Assembly: GCA_046351595.1 (NCBI GenBank) | Contig: JAXLYE010000002.1 | Span: forward strand, 1,178,001 to 1,242,000 | Direction of reading: 5' to 3' | Length of the DNA stretch: 64,000 bases | DNA from: JAXLYE01 sp046351595 | GTDB lineage: Bacteria; Myxococcota_A; Polyangia; Palsa-1104; JAEUJZ01 | Shown here: piece after piece, positions 49,706 to 57,894 of the stretch | Layout: each line of letters starts with the position of its first letter | Position numbering within the stretch: the first letter of the stretch is position 1 | Position numbers and translations under genes: made by a program | The notes under the pieces: generated by a model | Databases searched by the model: none | What the model was told of the DNA's origin: nothing | Seen by the model: the letters and a program-made list of their open reading frames with translations, nothing else

Positions 49706-50158
49706 CTAGCCGGCGGCCTGCGCGCTCTCGGCGTGCGGGCGGCGGGGCGTCTTGAAGGCGGCGTCGCCGTGCGCGGGGGGATTGGCCTTCTTCTGGGCCG
49801 CGCGGATCGCGTGCCGCCGGCCGCGCTCGATGCCGCCCTTGCGGCCGATGTCGGCCATGTGGTCCTTGTTGCTGCTGACCGAGCGCCCGCCCTTGCGGCC
49901 GGCCTCGCGAGCCTCGTCGGGGGTGAACTCGTGGGCGTTGCCGCGCGCGTGGGCGGCGCGACCGCCGGCGCTGGCGATCTCGCGCTGGCGGCTCTTGTCC
50001 ATCACCGCGAAGCCGCGCCGGGCCTTGGTGTGGGCCGCTTCGGACGTCGCCGCGGCCGCGGGCTGACCCGACGGACTCGCCGGGGCAGGGCTGGGGTTGC
50101 CGGACTGGGCCTGGGACGGGGCCTGCGGACGCCTACGGGGAGCAGAAGCATCGGTCAT
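49706..50158 (-). CDS. KGG-repeat stress-induced protein
   Basis: A 150-residue protein with the stress-induced KGG (con-10-like) motif. After a Pro/Ala/Ser-rich lead comes GFAVMDKSRQREIASAGGRA (residues 49-68), then EAGRKGGRSVSSNKDHMADI and GRKGGIERGRR. Such small hydrophilic proteins accumulate under desiccation, starvation or sporulation, which would suit a developmental bacterium. The start is at 50158 (MTDASAPRR); the frame extends upstream in a 5' leader. The upstream region is AT-rich and contains a TTGACC-19-TATAAA pair at plus 50355-50385, a weak promoter candidate. Confidence 0.9.
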   Translation of the reverse strand: MTDASAPRRRPQAPSQAQSGNPSPAPASPSGQPAAAATSEAAHTKARRGFAVMDKSRQREIASAGGRAAHARGNAHEFTPDEAREAGRKGGRSVSSNKDHMADIGRKGGIERGRRHAIRAAQKKANPPAHGDAAFKTPRRPHAESAQAAG

Positions 50159-51296
50159 GGCGACTCCTTTCGTCTTGGTTCCTGGGTCGGGGTTCTTAGG
50201 TCGGGGTCTGAGTCCTGGGTTCCTGGAGCGGGACCCTAGGGCCCAGGGGCCGGTTCGCAGCGGCTCGCCGGTTCTTGGCCGCTCGGGCTCGAGCGCTTGG
50301 CCTTGAGAAAACGGAGGCTCGTTTGTGTTGATGTGGAGCCCGCGAACGAATTGCTTTATAGCAAGTTTGCCGGCTCGTTGGTCAATGTGCACGTAACTAA
50401 ACACGAGGCAGGCAAACTGCGTCAAGGGCTCAACGTCATAATTCCTGAAAAATTAGTGTCTGAAATCCGGACAGTAGACTTTCCCCGACGAGAAGGGTCT
50501 GCTTTCAAGGGGTTAAAAGGGGTTAATGCAACGGGTAAAAATGGTCATATGGTCTTTTCCAAAATTGGCCAATAACCCATTGGCTATAAAGAGCTAAGAT
50601 TTGAATAGCCCGCTAATTTGGGGATAAACCCCTTAGCGCTGCCTCCTGGTTGCCGGCTGGCGAGCAAACCGCCGCGCTGTCGGCCCGAGCGGGCCGTGCC
50701 GTGGCTACGCTCGGCTCGCCTGGCCCTGCTCGGTCGCCCGGGCCGCCGGTCCGGGTCGTCTGGATCCGTCCAGACCCGGCCGGGCCCGGCTCGCCCCGAC
50801 CCGTTCTGGCTAGACCGGGTCAAGCCGGGCTGGTCGTGCGTCAGCCCGTCTGGTGCAGCGCCTGGCCGGTGCGGTCTGGCCAGGTGTCAGCGCCGGGCGG
50901 ACCGTGGCTCACGGGGGCCTGACCTGGCCTGATTTGGCCCGATCTGGCCTGACTTAGCCTGACTTGACCTTGACCGGCCTGATCTGACCTGTCTGGCCTG
51001 GTCTGGCCTGGTCTGGCCTGGTCTGGCCTGGTCTGGCCTGGTCTGGCCTGGTCTGGCCTGGTCTGGCCTGGCCTGGCCTGGTCTGGTCTGGCCTGGCCTG
51101 GTCTGATCCGGCTTGATCTGCGGCCCCGTCGGGCTGCACCACCAGGGCCGGGCAGAGTCGGACCAGCAGGCCACCGGCCGCGGCCCCTACATGCGACATC
51201 TCTCCGTCGCTGCATGCCGCTAGTCTGCGACCCGGCCTCTGGTCTATAGTGGGAGCCGAGAGACTAGATGCAGCTTCTCGCGTGGAGCGAGCACGT
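50159..51296. other. Long gene-poor region: GGTTCCTGG leader, AT island, CTGGY array
   Basis: A 1.14-kb spacer between the KGG gene and the divergent Ser/Thr kinase gene. From the left: degenerate GGTTCCTGGGTCGGGG-like repeats (about 50170-50290), an AT-rich island of about 300 bp (50320-50640) with GGGGATAAACCCC and other A/T runs, a GC-rich stretch with (C)CCGGG and GTCTGG motifs, and the decamer array at 50917-51120. No protein gene is supported. Confidence 0.6.
50917..51120. repeat. CTGGY pentamer/decamer array
   Basis: Eight perfect head-to-tail copies of GTCTGGCCTG at 50991-51070, flanked on both sides by degenerate CTGGY/GCCTGAYYTG units that extend the array to about 200 bp. The plus strand of the perfect part has no A for over 80 nt. 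Each decamer contains one CCTGG (a CCWGG site) and equals about one helical turn. The array ends about 180 nt upstream of the Ser/Thr kinase start codon. Confidence 0.92.
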
Positions 51297-53255
51297 ATGG
51301 CGCAGCAGCCCGCGGACTTGATCGGCCGCACCCTGTGCCGAACCTACCAGGTCGAACGCCTCCTCGGAGGCGGCGGCATGGGTGCGGTCTATGCTGCGCG
51401 CCATGTCCGTACCGGCGGCCTGTTCGCCGTCAAGATCCTGCACCGCGAGACCGCCGCGGACGCCGACATCTACAAGCGCTTCCAGGACGAGGCGAAGACG
51501 GTGTCGGCGCTGCGCCACCCGCACATCGTCCAGGTCACCGACTTCGATCGCGACGAGGACGGCACGCCGTTCATCGTCATGGAGCTGCTCGAGGGCGAGG
51601 ACCTGTACCAGCGCCTCTGCCGGGTGAACAAGCTGCCCGTCGAGCAGGTGCTCGACATCGGCCGCCAGGTCGGCAGCGCGCTGCACGCCGCGCACGAGAA
51701 GGGCGTCATCCACCGCGACATCAAGCCGCAGAACATCTTCCTCGTCCGTCACGAGGTCGCCGAGGACGTCCACGAGACCGCCAAGGTCGTCGACTTCGGC
51801 ATCTCGAAGATCCGGCGCACCGGCGGGCAGATGACGCGGGACATGACCATCCTCGGCACGCCGCAGTTCATGTCGCCGGAGGCGGCGCTCGGACAGAACT
51901 CGCAGCTCGACGGGCGCGCCGACCAGTGGTCGCTGGCGGTGATCATGTACCTGTCGCTGACCGGCAAGCTGCCTTTCGACGGCGAGAACTTGGTCGGCGT
52001 GCTGTACCAGGTCGTGCACGAGAAGCCGACGCCGATCCGCCAGCTCGCGCCCGAGGTGCCCGAGATCCTGGTCGCGGCCATCGAGCGGGCGATGTCCAAG
52101 AAGAAGGACGACCGCTTCCCGCGCATGGTCGACTTCGTGCGCGCGCTGACCGGCCAGAGCGCCGGCGCCGCGTCGGTGCGCCTGGGCATGGCGAGCGCGG
52201 TCTTCCGCTCGGCCGCGGTGCCCGCGGTGGCCGCCGTGCCGCCCGGGTCGCCCGCGCCTTTTGTGCACTCACCGATGCCCGAGAGCGCTGCGACCGCGCC
52301 GAACGCCGTGCCGCCCTCGCAGCCGCAGCTCGGGGCCCACGCCGCCTCGGCCGCGGCCGCCGATGCTCCGACGGCGGCGCCGCACCTGCTGCCGGGCGCG
52401 CTGCCGGCGACGCAGCCCAACCTGCCGGCGCCGGGCGAGCTGCCGCTGACCATGCCGCTCGTGTCGCCCGGGCCGCCGGGGCCGCTGGTGGCGACGCCGA
52501 CCTCGCCGACGGCGTTCGTCCCGGCCTCGACGCCGGTGCCGCGCAGCGCGCCGCCGCCGCCGCGCCAGCCCACCGGCAACACGCCGACGAACATCGCGCT
52601 CACCGATGCCGACATGCAGGCGCTGATGGGCGGCGCAGAGCCGACCCCGGCGCCGGGCAGCGAGGCCGATGCCGCCGGTGATCTGCAGGGCGTGCCGACG
52701 CGCGTCGTCATGCCGGCGCCCGCGGCGAACGAGACGGTCCCGCTCAACGAGCGGCGCGCCTCGGCGACGGTGCCGCTGCACGTCCTGCGGCCGCCGGAGC
52801 AGGGCAGCCCCTTCGACAGCGCCTACCCGAGCACCCTGTCGCGCGCCACCGGCGAGGAGATCTCGCTGCGCCCGAGCCTGCTGCCGCGCCTGGACTGGAA
52901 GGCGCTGCGCAGCGGCGCGCTCAAGCTTCTCGGCGTGGCGCCGCGCTCGCCGGTGCGCATGGCCGTGACCGGGGGCGTGCTGGCGCTGATCGTGGTGCTG
53001 ATCGTGGTGCTGGCGACCAGCGGCGGCGCCGCGCCGTCGGTCGAGAGCGGCCCGGTCGGCGCGGCCAGCCCGGCGGTCGATGGCGGCGCGGCGAGCCCGG
53101 ACGCTGCCGCGGCGGCCGCTGTGCCCACGCAGACCTCGCCCGAGCGCGGCGGCACCGGCGCGGGCGGCAAGCCCAAGCCGACGCCGCCCAAGCCGCCTCC
53201 GCTGCTGCCCAAGCGCCCTGAAAAGAAGGCCGCGCTGTCGTCGCGGCACGCCTGA
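51297..53255 (+). CDS. Membrane-anchored Ser/Thr protein kinase (PknB type)
   Basis: A 652-residue eukaryotic-type kinase with all core motifs: glycine loop GGGGMGAVY (24-32), Lys46 in AVKIL, catalytic HRDIKPQN (139-146), DFG (166-168), and the activation segment GTPQFMSPE. After residue 290 the chain is a long Pro/Ala-rich linker, followed by one membrane helix (GVLALIVVLIVVLA, about residues 560-575) and a short Ser/Pro/Lys-rich outer tail, so the kinase lies in the cytosol. The ATG at 51297 is preferred over a GTG at 51249. The promoter must lie within or after the CTGGY array. Confidence 0.94.
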   Translation: MAQQPADLIGRTLCRTYQVERLLGGGGMGAVYAARHVRTGGLFAVKILHRETAADADIYKRFQDEAKTVSALRHPHIVQVTDFDRDEDGTPFIVMELLEGEDLYQRLCRVNKLPVEQVLDIGRQVGSALHAAHEKGVIHRDIKPQNIFLVRHEVAEDVHETAKVVDFGISKIRRTGGQMTRDMTILGTPQFMSPEAALGQNSQLDGRADQWSLAVIMYLSLTGKLPFDGENLVGVLYQVVHEKPTPIRQLAPEVPEILVAAIERAMSKKKDDRFPRMVDFVRALTGQSAGAASVRLGMASAVFRSAAVPAVAAVPPGSPAPFVHSPMPESAATAPNAVPPSQPQLGAHAASAAAADAPTAAPHLLPGALPATQPNLPAPGELPLTMPLVSPGPPGPLVATPTSPTAFVPASTPVPRSAPPPPRQPTGNTPTNIALTDADMQALMGGAEPTPAPGSEADAAGDLQGVPTRVVMPAPAANETVPLNERRASATVPLHVLRPPEQGSPFDSAYPSTLSRATGEEISLRPSLLPRLDWKALRSGALKLLGVAPRSPVRMAVTGGVLALIVVLIVVLATSGGAAPSVESGPVGAASPAVDGGAASPDAAAAAAVPTQTSPERGGTGAGGKPKPTPPKPPPLLPKRPEKKAALSSRHA

Positions 53256-53466
53256 GCCCGCGGCGCGCGGGGCGCTGTCCGGAGGCCTTCGCGACCTCGC
53301 AGGACCGCTAGGGTAGGCACCTGAGGCGGCCCTGTAAGCGGACCTGCTCGCCTGCGCAGCCTCGGGAAGTGGGCTCCTTCGGCAGCGGACCTGCGGGCTC
53401 GGCGCGCCACCGAACGGCACAATTTGCAGCTGGTCAGCGGCCTCTCATTTCGCTAGGCTGCCCGCG

Positions 53467-54213
53467 ATGCTTAAGCCAATCGGAAAACAACGGGTCGCAG
53501 AAGAGATCGTGCAGCAGCTGCGCAGCCTCATCCTGCGCGGCCACTACGCCACTGGCGACAAGCTGCCGCCGGAGCGCAAGCTCGCCGAGGAGCTCGGCGT
53601 AAACCGGGCCTCGCTCCGTGAGGCGATCAAGGCGCTGGAGCAGATGGGCCTGGTCAAGACCCGCCAGGGCGACGGGACCCGCGTCCTCGACTTCATGCAG
53701 ACGGCCGGCGTCGAGCTGGTTTCGCACCTCGTGGCCGGTACCACCGACGGGGCTCCCAACCTCGACGTCCTCGAGGACGTGATGGAGTTCCGCCGCATCT
53801 TCGGGCGCGACATCGCGGGCATGGCCGCCGAGCGCGCGACCCCCGAGGAGATCGCGCGGCTCGAGGACATCGCCAAGCGCGCCGACGCCGACCTGCCGAC
53901 CGAGGAGCTCCTGAAGCTCGACTTCGAGTTCTATCTGGAGCTCACCCGCTCGGCGCGGAACCGCGTCTTCCAGCTGCTCATCAACACGACGCGCGCGGCG
54001 GTGCAGTCGCACGCCGCGTTCTTCGCGCAGGTGACGCCGCCGCCGACGGTCATGCGCAAGTGCCACCGCGACGTCATCGCCGCGGTCAAGTCGCGCGAGG
54101 CCGACAAGGCGGGCAAGGCGGTCAACGAGTACCTGCTGAAGGCGCAGGAGCTCTTGACGACGCTGTTCCCGAGCCGCAGCAAGCCCGGCGTCGAGGCCAA
54201 GAGCGCTCGGTGA
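53467..54213 (+). CDS. GntR/FCD-family transcriptional regulator (FadR-like)
   Basis: A 248-residue regulator. Residues 8-75 form a GntR winged helix (LPPERKLAEELGVNRASLREAIKALEQMGLV); from about 95 on is the FCD ligand domain. In typical FCD sites a metal is held by Asp and three His residues; here the first His of the DxxxH helix is Tyr (LDFEFYLEL) while HRDVIAAVKSRE keeps a later one, so the effector may be bound without metal. TAGGCT ends 7 nt before the ATG and no Shine-Dalgarno sequence is present, so the transcript is probably leaderless. The stop overlaps the next start (GTGA). Confidence 0.9.
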   Translation: MLKPIGKQRVAEEIVQQLRSLILRGHYATGDKLPPERKLAEELGVNRASLREAIKALEQMGLVKTRQGDGTRVLDFMQTAGVELVSHLVAGTTDGAPNLDVLEDVMEFRRIFGRDIAGMAAERATPEEIARLEDIAKRADADLPTEELLKLDFEFYLELTRSARNRVFQLLINTTRAAVQSHAAFFAQVTPPPTVMRKCHRDVIAAVKSREADKAGKAVNEYLLKAQELLTTLFPSRSKPGVEAKSAR

Positions 54214-54923
54214 GCGCCCGCGGGAGTGCCGTGCAGTCCGCAGCCGCCCCACCGCCCCACGACCCGTCGGTGTCCCGACGGAACCGGCGCGCCTTCTGGC
54301 TCGCCGCGGCGCTGCTCGGCGGCGTCGCCGTGGCCCTGACCTGCGGCGATACCACGGTGCCCCCGGGGCAGAACCCGATCACGCTGGGGCTGTGCAGCTT
54401 CCCGCGCTCCTGCTACCTGGTGAGCGCCGAGGGGCCGAACGCCATGCAGTGCGACGACGCGGCCTGCTCGTCGCAGGGCCGCTGCCGCCTGAGCTTCACG
54501 CAGAGCCCGACAGCGAGCGTCGCCCGCATCGGCGAGGACGGCACCTGGCAGCGCTCTGCGGCGCAGGCGCCCAGCCCCAAGGACCCGCCCGCGGTCTGCA
54601 GCTCGTACCCGCTGCGTCCCGAGGACAAGGGCCTCACCGCGGTCTGCGCCACGCCCGAGATGGTGTGCGTCGCGCGCGGCGTCGCCTGCCCGTCCTCGTC
54701 GTACTGCGTGCACCGCGGCACAAGCGGCAGCCCGGCCGAGATGTGCCAGTCGAGCGTCCCGGTCGCCCCGCAGCACCGGCCGACCGGCGGCGGGCTCATG
54801 ACGTACTGCCCGCTGGTCGATGACATCTGCTGCGCGACGAGCCCCGACGGGGGCGTGCCCGACGGCGGCATACCCGACGGCGGCGTGCCCGACAGCGGCA
54901 GCCGCGACGCCACGATCGGCTGA
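54210..54923 (+). CDS. Exported Cys-rich protein, unknown function
   Basis: A 237-residue exported protein translated from a GTG that overlaps the regulator stop codon (GTGA). The signal anchor is FWLAAALLGGVAVALTC, possibly an atypical lipobox at ALTC. The mature part has about 15 cysteines (for example CSFPRSCYLV, CDDAACSSQGRC, CPSSSYC, DDICC), suggesting disulfide-bonded folds, and ends in repeats of PDGGVPDGG. The family is not recognised; the operon position next to a GntR/FCD regulator suggests joint regulation. Confidence 0.78.
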   Translation: MSARGSAVQSAAAPPPHDPSVSRRNRRAFWLAAALLGGVAVALTCGDTTVPPGQNPITLGLCSFPRSCYLVSAEGPNAMQCDDAACSSQGRCRLSFTQSPTASVARIGEDGTWQRSAAQAPSPKDPPAVCSSYPLRPEDKGLTAVCATPEMVCVARGVACPSSSYCVHRGTSGSPAEMCQSSVPVAPQHRPTGGGLMTYCPLVDDICCATSPDGGVPDGGIPDGGVPDSGSRDATIG

Positions 54924-54925
54924 AG

Positions 54926-55546
54926 ATGGACGCGGCCGAGCTGCTGGCGCAGGGGGCGGCCCGCCTCGGCCTGGCCCTCGACGAGGCGGCGCAGCAGCGC
55001 TTTGCGCGCTACCAGCAGCTGCTGGGCGAGTGGGGCGCGCGCATCAACCTGACCGCGGTGCACGAGCCGCGTGAGGTGATCATCCGCCACTTCCTGGACA
55101 GCCTGGTGGTGGCGGCGAGGCTGCCGGCCGCGGATGCGCTGCCGGCGCCGACCCTGGTTGATGTCGGCAGCGGCGCCGGCTTCCCGGGCGCGGTGTGCGC
55201 GCTGGCTCGGCCCGACCTGCGCGTGACCCTGTGCGAGCGCATCGGCAAGAAGGCGGCGTTCCTGCTGACGCTGCGCCGCGAGCTCGGGCTGCGTTACGAG
55301 GTGGTCGCCGACGACGCCGGCGCGCTCCCGGGCGGCTATGGCGTCGCGGTCGCGCGCGCCGCGCTGCAGCCGCCGGCCTGGCTGGCGCTGGGCGCGAAGC
55401 TGGTGGCGCCGGGCGGCGTGGTGGTCGCGATGACCAGCGTGCGCGAGCCGCTGCCGCCGCTGCCGCCGAGCACGGAGCTGGTGCGGGACGAGACCTACGA
55501 CGTCGGTGCCGGCCCGCACCGGCTGCTGCTCGTCCGCCGCGCCTGA
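54926..55546 (+). CDS. rsmG: 16S rRNA (guanine527-N7)-methyltransferase
   Basis: A 206-residue GidB/RsmG methyltransferase that modifies G527 of 16S rRNA, the position tied to low-level streptomycin resistance when lost. It has the family pieces INLTAV, HFLDSL and the SAM motif VDVGSGAGFPG (78-88), then CERIGKKAAFL. It starts 2 nt after the preceding stop codon, so it is in the same operon. In many bacteria rsmG sits with mnmG and parAB near the origin; here it lies before ftsZ. Confidence 0.95.
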   Translation: MDAAELLAQGAARLGLALDEAAQQRFARYQQLLGEWGARINLTAVHEPREVIIRHFLDSLVVAARLPAADALPAPTLVDVGSGAGFPGAVCALARPDLRVTLCERIGKKAAFLLTLRRELGLRYEVVADDAGALPGGYGVAVARAALQPPAWLALGAKLVAPGGVVVAMTSVREPLPPLPPSTELVRDETYDVGAGPHRLLLVRRA

Positions 55547-55689
55547 CTGCCCCCGCACGGTGCCTGCGTTCGCGCAAGGCATGGGCTCATGCACCGTGCA
55601 TGGGCATGCCGGTTCGAGCAGCCCGAGCAGAGAGCGCCCCGCGCGCGGCTGCCTGCGCGCCTGGCGAAGACCTTCGGCTCGCTGTGTTG

Positions 55690-55718
55690 CAGGCTCGCGC
55701 TCGAGGCGAGCGAGCCTG
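55690..55718. terminator. Hairpin between rsmG and ftsZ
   Basis: A perfect 9-bp inverted repeat, CAGGCTCGC (55690-55698) and GCGAGCCTG (55710-55718), with an 11-nt loop. There is no T-run after it; an A/T-rich stretch (ACTTATAAAAATATTT) begins 13 nt later. It could end rsmG transcription in a Rho-assisted way or act on the ftsZ leader. Confidence 0.45.
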
Positions 55719-55808
55719 GCGCGGCGCGGCACTTATAAAAATATTTCGAGAAAAAATTGACCCAACGATCGCGGGCTTGAGAATGGGCCTGACCGGGGAG
55801 GAATCCGA

Positions 55809-57062
55809 ATGGCCCTTTTAGAGTTCGACGACAACCACAACCACGCCAAGATCAAAGTCATCGGCGTGGGCGGCGGCGGCGGCAACGCGATCAACACCAT
55901 GATCCTCAGCCGTCTTGAAGGCGTAGACTTCGTCGCCGCGAACACCGATCTGCAGGCGCTCGAGAGCAACCAGGCAGCAATCAAGATCCCGCTCGGCAAC
56001 CGGCTGACCAAGGGCCTTGGCGCCGGCGCCAACCCCGAGATCGGGCGCAACGCCGCGATGGAAGATCGCGAGCGCATCGCCGAGGTGCTCAAGGGCGCCG
56101 ACATGGTCTTCGTCACCGCCGGCATGGGCGGCGGCACCGGCACCGGCGCCGCTCCGGTCATCGCCGAGGTCGCGCGCGAGCTCGGGGCGCTCACCGTCGG
56201 TGTGGTCACCAAGCCGTTCCCGTTCGAGGGCAAGAAGCGCCGCCGTCACGCCGACGAGGGCATCATCAGCCTGGCGCGCGCCGTCGACACCCTGATCACC
56301 ATCCCGAACGAGCGGCTGCTCTCGGTGGCGGGGCAGAAGACGACGATGCTCGACGCCTTCCGCAAGGCCGACGATGTGCTGCTCAACGCGGTGCAGGGCA
56401 TCTCGGACCTCATCACCATCCCCGGCCTCATCAACGTCGACTTCGCCGACGTGAAGACCATCATGTCGAACATGGGTCGGGCGCTGATGGGCACGGGCCG
56501 CGCGGCCGGCGAGCGGCGCGCCATCGAGGCGGCGCAGCAGGCGATCTCCTCCCCCCTGCTCGAGGACGTCTCGATCACCGGCGCGACCGGCATCCTGATC
56601 AACATCACCGGCGGCCCGGACCTGACGCTGTTCGAGGTCAACGAGGCCAGCACGCTGATCCAGGAGGCCGCGCACGAAGAGGCCAACATCATCTTCGGCT
56701 CGGTCATCGATCCGAGCATCGGCGACGAGGTCCGCATCACCGTCATCGCCACCGGCTTCGATCACGCCCTCGAGATCGACGCCGAGCCGCCGGTGTTCGT
56801 CGAGCGCAAGCCGAACGCGTCGCAGCATCAGGTGCCGATCTCGTTCTCGCGCAGCGAGCCGGCCGCGCCCCCGCCGCCGCCGGCCGCGCGGGTCGAGCCG
56901 ATCGCGCCGCGGTCGGGTCGGGTCGCGACGCCCGCGGTGCCCGCCGCGGCGCCGAGCCGCACCGCCCGCACGGCGCTCGGCTCCCGCCTGTCCTTCGAGG
57001 ACGAGGACTTCGACACGCCGACCTACCAGCGCCGCGGCCAGCAGGCCTCCGCGCGCGACTAG
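55809..57062 (+). CDS. ftsZ: Cell division protein FtsZ
   Basis: A 417-residue tubulin homologue that polymerises at the division site. The GTP-binding motifs are GGGGGNAINTM (residues 21-31) and the tubulin signature GGGTGTGAAPVIA; the T7 loop that completes GTP hydrolysis is NVDFADVKTIM. After residue 325 there is a Pro/Ala-rich linker and a C-terminal FEDEDFDTPTYQRR region that resembles the FtsA/ZipA-binding peptide. GGGGAGGAATCCGA gives the ribosome-binding site. It is unusual that ftsA and the dcw genes are not next to it. Confidence 0.97.
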   Translation: MALLEFDDNHNHAKIKVIGVGGGGGNAINTMILSRLEGVDFVAANTDLQALESNQAAIKIPLGNRLTKGLGAGANPEIGRNAAMEDRERIAEVLKGADMVFVTAGMGGGTGTGAAPVIAEVARELGALTVGVVTKPFPFEGKKRRRHADEGIISLARAVDTLITIPNERLLSVAGQKTTMLDAFRKADDVLLNAVQGISDLITIPGLINVDFADVKTIMSNMGRALMGTGRAAGERRAIEAAQQAISSPLLEDVSITGATGILINITGGPDLTLFEVNEASTLIQEAAHEEANIIFGSVIDPSIGDEVRITVIATGFDHALEIDAEPPVFVERKPNASQHQVPISFSRSEPAAPPPPPAARVEPIAPRSGRVATPAVPAAAPSRTARTALGSRLSFEDEDFDTPTYQRRGQQASARD

Positions 57063-57185
57063 CCCGCATCTTCGCCGCCGGTCTGCGAATCGGCGGCCCG
57101 TCGCGCCGCTCCGTTCTCCGCGCGACCTCCCTCACTTCCCTTCATCGACGGCAACCGCGGCGGTGCTGTGATAGCATGCCGCGAG

Positions 57186-57824
57186 ATGGCGTTCTCGATG
57201 GCTCGAGTCGGTTTGCTGCGGGCGGCCTGCGCGCTGTGCCTGCTCGCTGCCGTGGGCGGCTGCGCGCTGCTGCGGCCAAAGCCGTACGACTACTCGAAGG
57301 AGCCGGACCCGAACCAGAACGAGTACGTGCTGGGGCCGGGCGACATCGTCGACGTGCGGCAGTGGAAGAACCCCGACGTCTCGGGCCGGCTGCGCGTGCT
57401 GCCCGACGGGACGATCGCGGTGCCGCTGCTCGGGCAGATCACGGCCGCGGGGCTGACGGTCAAGCAGCTGCGCGACAAGCTGTCCAAGGGGCTCGAGAAG
57501 TACATCGCGCAGAACTCGGAGATGCCGACGCTCACCGTCGCGGTGGACGAGTTCCAGGGCTACTCGGTGAGCGTGCTCGGCGAGGTCAACCAGCCGGGTC
57601 ACTACCAGCCCGGCCACTACGTCACGGTGCTCGAGGCCCTGGCGCTGGCGCGCGGCCTGACGCCGTACGCGCGCGGCGAGCGCATCGTCATCCTCCGCCG
57701 CGGCGGCCCCGGGTCCGACGGCAAGCAGCGGCGCATCCCGATCTCGTACCCGCAGCTCTCGGCCGGGCAGCGGCCCGAGATGAACCTGTTCCTCCTGCGC
57801 GGCGACGTGGTGGTGGTGCCGTGA
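57186..57824 (+). CDS. Wza-like polysaccharide export lipoprotein
   Basis: A 212-residue lipoprotein (lipobox AVGGC, Cys26) with a Poly_export domain (YVLGPGDIVDVRQWKNP, GRLRVLPDGTIAVPLLG) and an SLBB-type segment (YSVSVLGEVNQPGHY). Such outer-membrane proteins form part of the channel that exports capsule or exopolysaccharide. It is shorter than the classical Wza. TAGCAT ends 8 nt before the ATG. It is followed by a WecG/TagA-type glycosyltransferase and a polysaccharide deacetylase, which makes an exopolysaccharide gene group. Confidence 0.9.
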   Translation: MAFSMARVGLLRAACALCLLAAVGGCALLRPKPYDYSKEPDPNQNEYVLGPGDIVDVRQWKNPDVSGRLRVLPDGTIAVPLLGQITAAGLTVKQLRDKLSKGLEKYIAQNSEMPTLTVAVDEFQGYSVSVLGEVNQPGHYQPGHYVTVLEALALARGLTPYARGERIVILRRGGPGSDGKQRRIPISYPQLSAGQRPEMNLFLLRGDVVVVP

Positions 57825-57894
57825 GCCGGACCGCCGCGGCGGGCACGGTCGCGCGCCTGCGCGCGGCGGGCGGCGGCGGGCGCGGGCGGCTGCG

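Noticed and set aside
50297..50575. 92-codon plus-strand frame in the AT-rich island
   Set aside because: It has a TTG start without a ribosome-binding site, no recognisable fold, and overlaps the KGG promoter region. Kept only as an observation on base composition.
50841..51331. Minus-strand frames of Pro-Gly-Gln-Thr-Arg-Pro-Asp repeats
   Set aside because: They are translations of the CTGGY array, open in all frames, with no start signal or conservation evidence.
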